Source of the DNA: Bacteroidales bacterium
GTDB lineage: Bacteria; Bacteroidota; Bacteroidia; Bacteroidales; UBA7960
Direction: 5' to 3'
Length of the DNA stretch: 15,056 nt
Assembly: GCA_003557765.1 (NCBI GenBank)
Contig: PWNO01000008.1
Coordinates: 1-15,056, forward strand
Shown here: piece after piece, positions 14,175 through 15,056 of the stretch
How the letters are laid out: each line of letters opens with the position of its first letter
Position numbering within the stretch: the first letter of the stretch is position 1
Notes under the pieces: model-generated
Seen by the model: only the letters and a program-made list of their open reading frames with translations
Database searches by the model: none
What the model was told of the DNA's origin: nothing
Position numbers and translations under genes: made by a program

Positions 14175-14369
14175 GTGGTATGGCTGGATTCAGGTCATGG
14201 AACTTCAAAAAATGTCGGAAGAATAATTACCTCCGGCAGATTAAAAGTAACTTTTGAGACAGTTGCTACCCTCAGACCAAACAGATTATTTATTACAGCC
14301 GAAGATAACGAAAATGTCCAGTATCCTGACTCAATTGTTGTTTTAACAACCGACAGAATAAGATATTGA
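14175..14369 (+). pseudogene. Possible 5'-truncated gene remnant (64-residue frame)
   Basis: The frame begins with GTG directly after an in-frame TAA and contains no internal ATG start. Translation runs MVWLDSGHGTSKNVGR, then a beta-rich stretch RLKVTFETVATLRPNRLFITAED, and ends TTDRIRY. Composition and strand pattern look like the C-terminal beta-sandwich part of an exported protein rather than a complete small protein; no signal peptide is present. I do not recognise the family. A degenerate two-box block ends 28 bp before the GTG, closer than in any intact copy (56-129 bp). That would fit loss of the N-terminal coding part and the core promoter (inference). Alternatively it is a small real gene with a GTG start, or not a gene. 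Confidence 0.4.
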
Positions 14370-14385
14370 TATCAGGATTCGGTTT

Positions 14386-14600
14386 ATTGCACATGGGCGA
14401 GGAGTTCCTGATGCTCCAAACCCATACAGGCGCTTATCAGGCGGGATGCGTTAGCACTCAATGTTAACCGGGCGACGGGGCTGTTCGGTAGGTCGGCGGA
14501 CACATCAGACGTCAAAATAAACGGGAACCTCAGACCATCGGGTTAATTTTTCAACAAAACGGCCGACACGGCGGACACCGCCGTCAATTTTTTTTTAAAA
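14386..14600. other. GC-rich structured intergenic stretch
   Basis: This is clearly richer in GC than its neighbours. It contains nested pairing ATGGG...CCCAT with GGAG...CTCC (14394-14425), a direct repeat CAGGCG-CTTAT-CAGGCG (about 14428-14444), a GCGTTAGC word, a 10-bp direct repeat CGGCGGACAC (14494-14503 and 14569-14578), and a terminator at its right end. No coding frame fits. It may be a repeat element or a recombination junction next to the toxin-antitoxin genes. Confidence 0.45.
14568..14596 (+). terminator. Rho-independent terminator
   Basis: ACGGCGG (14568-14574) pairs with CCGCCGT (14578-14584) across a 3-nt loop, followed by CAA and nine Ts (14588-14596). It faces plus-strand transcription coming from the 14175 region. 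Read on the minus strand it has only a short interrupted T-tract, so it is a poor terminator for the toxin gene. Confidence 0.75.
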
Positions 14601-14638
14601 ACCATCTAAAACGTAAAAATCAAGGTTTAAACCAATAA

Positions 14639-15010
14639 CTAAAAATCCACAATGACTGAAATAATCTCATCTATGGTTTTAAATCCTTTATCTGCCGTTA
14701 TTAGCGGAATATTAAGATAATCGGCAGTGGCGGCAATAATGGCATCGGGTAATTTAAGGTTATTGGTTTTTCGAATGTTAATGGCAGTATCTTTTATATT
14801 TCTATTAATGTCAATAATCTTACAATTACTTAAAAACCTCTTGATAGTCTGAATTTCTCCTGTAGAATGGCCATCAAAAGAGAGTAATTCCATCTCTGTT
14901 ATAAAGGAAACCCATAAATCTCTTTCATGAAGTAGCTCATATACTCTTTCATTACCTTTAAAAAGGTAGATAAGGATATTGGTGTCCACTAAGAGGCTAT
15001 TCCCACTCAT
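14639..15010 (-). CDS. vapC: PIN-domain ribonuclease toxin (VapC-like)
   Basis: 123 residues, a normal VapC length. The four acidic residues that bind metal in PIN-domain nucleases are in place: Asp9 (VDTN), Glu39 (FITEMELL), Asp89 (LKLPDAIIAATA) and Asp107 (ITADKGF). Family knowledge: VapC toxins are Mg/Mn-dependent RNases that cut tRNA or rRNA when freed from the antitoxin. The ATG at 15010 overlaps the last 14 nt of the preceding antitoxin frame, the usual coupling in toxin-antitoxin pairs. AAGG precedes the ATG by 1-2 bases only, so translation probably depends on coupling. All catalytic residues are intact, so the toxin is probably active. The target RNA cannot be deduced. Confidence 0.92.
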   Translation of the reverse strand: MSGNSLLVDTNILIYLFKGNERVYELLHERDLWVSFITEMELLSFDGHSTGEIQTIKRFLSNCKIIDINRNIKDTAINIRKTNNLKLPDAIIAATADYLNIPLITADKGFKTIDEIISVIVDF

Positions 15011-15056
15011 CCCTTAATTTTTTCTGATATTGCAACGGATCAATATGCTGAAATCG
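14997..15056 (-). CDS. Antitoxin C-terminus, partner of the PIN toxin (5' end outside window)
   Basis: An open frame from the right edge encodes RFQHIDPLQYQKKLRDEWE and then stops with TAG (14999-14997), overlapping the toxin start by 14 nt. The position directly upstream and the short charged C-terminus (the part that usually wraps the toxin active site) identify it as the antitoxin by context. The DNA-binding domain lies outside the window, so its class cannot be stated. Confidence 0.75.
   Translation of the reverse strand, partial: RFQHIDPLQYQKKLRDEWE

Noticed and set aside
14430..14480. Integron attC site around GCGTTAGC
   Set aside because: The flanking words do not fit the GTTRRRY/RYYYAAC core pairs and no integrase is present.

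Overview
The window looks like a chromosomal segment of a free-living or sediment-type Bacteroidota. The evidence is moderate-to-low GC, genes that mostly lack Shine-Dalgarno sequences, TAnnTTTG-type -7 promoter elements, PorT-like outer-membrane barrels and OmpA lipoproteins, and close resemblance of most proteins to Bacteroidota families. No rRNA, tRNA, CRISPR array or complete mobile element was seen.

Layout, left to right. (1) 1-1298, minus: a two-domain KaiC-type ATPase running off the left edge. (2) 1693-3409, minus: a tight two-gene operon of an OmpA-domain envelope protein followed by a membrane-anchored protein with three 96-residue helix-hairpin-helix units. (3) 3740-5129, plus: a glycine-zipper OmpA lipoprotein and an outer-membrane beta-barrel, closed by a strong terminator. 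(4) 5369-5839, plus: a small secreted beta-barrel-like protein. (5) 5840-6437: about 600 bp without a convincing gene, containing a nine-codon ORF behind a perfect Shine-Dalgarno sequence. (6) 9948-6438, minus: a CheB-CheR-PAS fusion followed by a PAS protein; further upstream on the same strand lie a soluble histidine kinase (11076-10168) and a patatin-POTRA-barrel outer-membrane protein (13545-11272). (7) 13940-13785, minus: a 51-residue two-helix membrane protein of the lmo0937 type. (8) 14100-14600: a possible 5'-truncated gene remnant and a GC-rich structured stretch with a terminator. (9) The right edge: a PIN-domain (VapC-like) toxin whose start overlaps the end of a truncated antitoxin gene.

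The most interesting signal is regulatory. Five promoters (kaiC, both OmpA operons, the small barrel gene and the lmo0937-type gene) carry the same two-box block. An upstream box close to TGTGAATNATGTAAN is followed, with the same 9-bp gap every time, by a downstream box close to AAGTTATGTAAC. Corresponding bases of the two boxes are 21 bp apart. In four of the five, an element ending in CTTTG starts exactly 22 bp after the last base of the downstream box. All five blocks point at their gene. A sixth, degenerate copy precedes the truncated ORF at 14175. The layout implies one activator (or a specialised sigma factor) controlling an envelope/stress regulon that includes a KaiC homologue. The regulator itself is not identified in the window.

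The signalling genes between 6.4 and 11.1 kb do not carry the block. They may belong to a separate or upstream pathway; that link is only conjecture.
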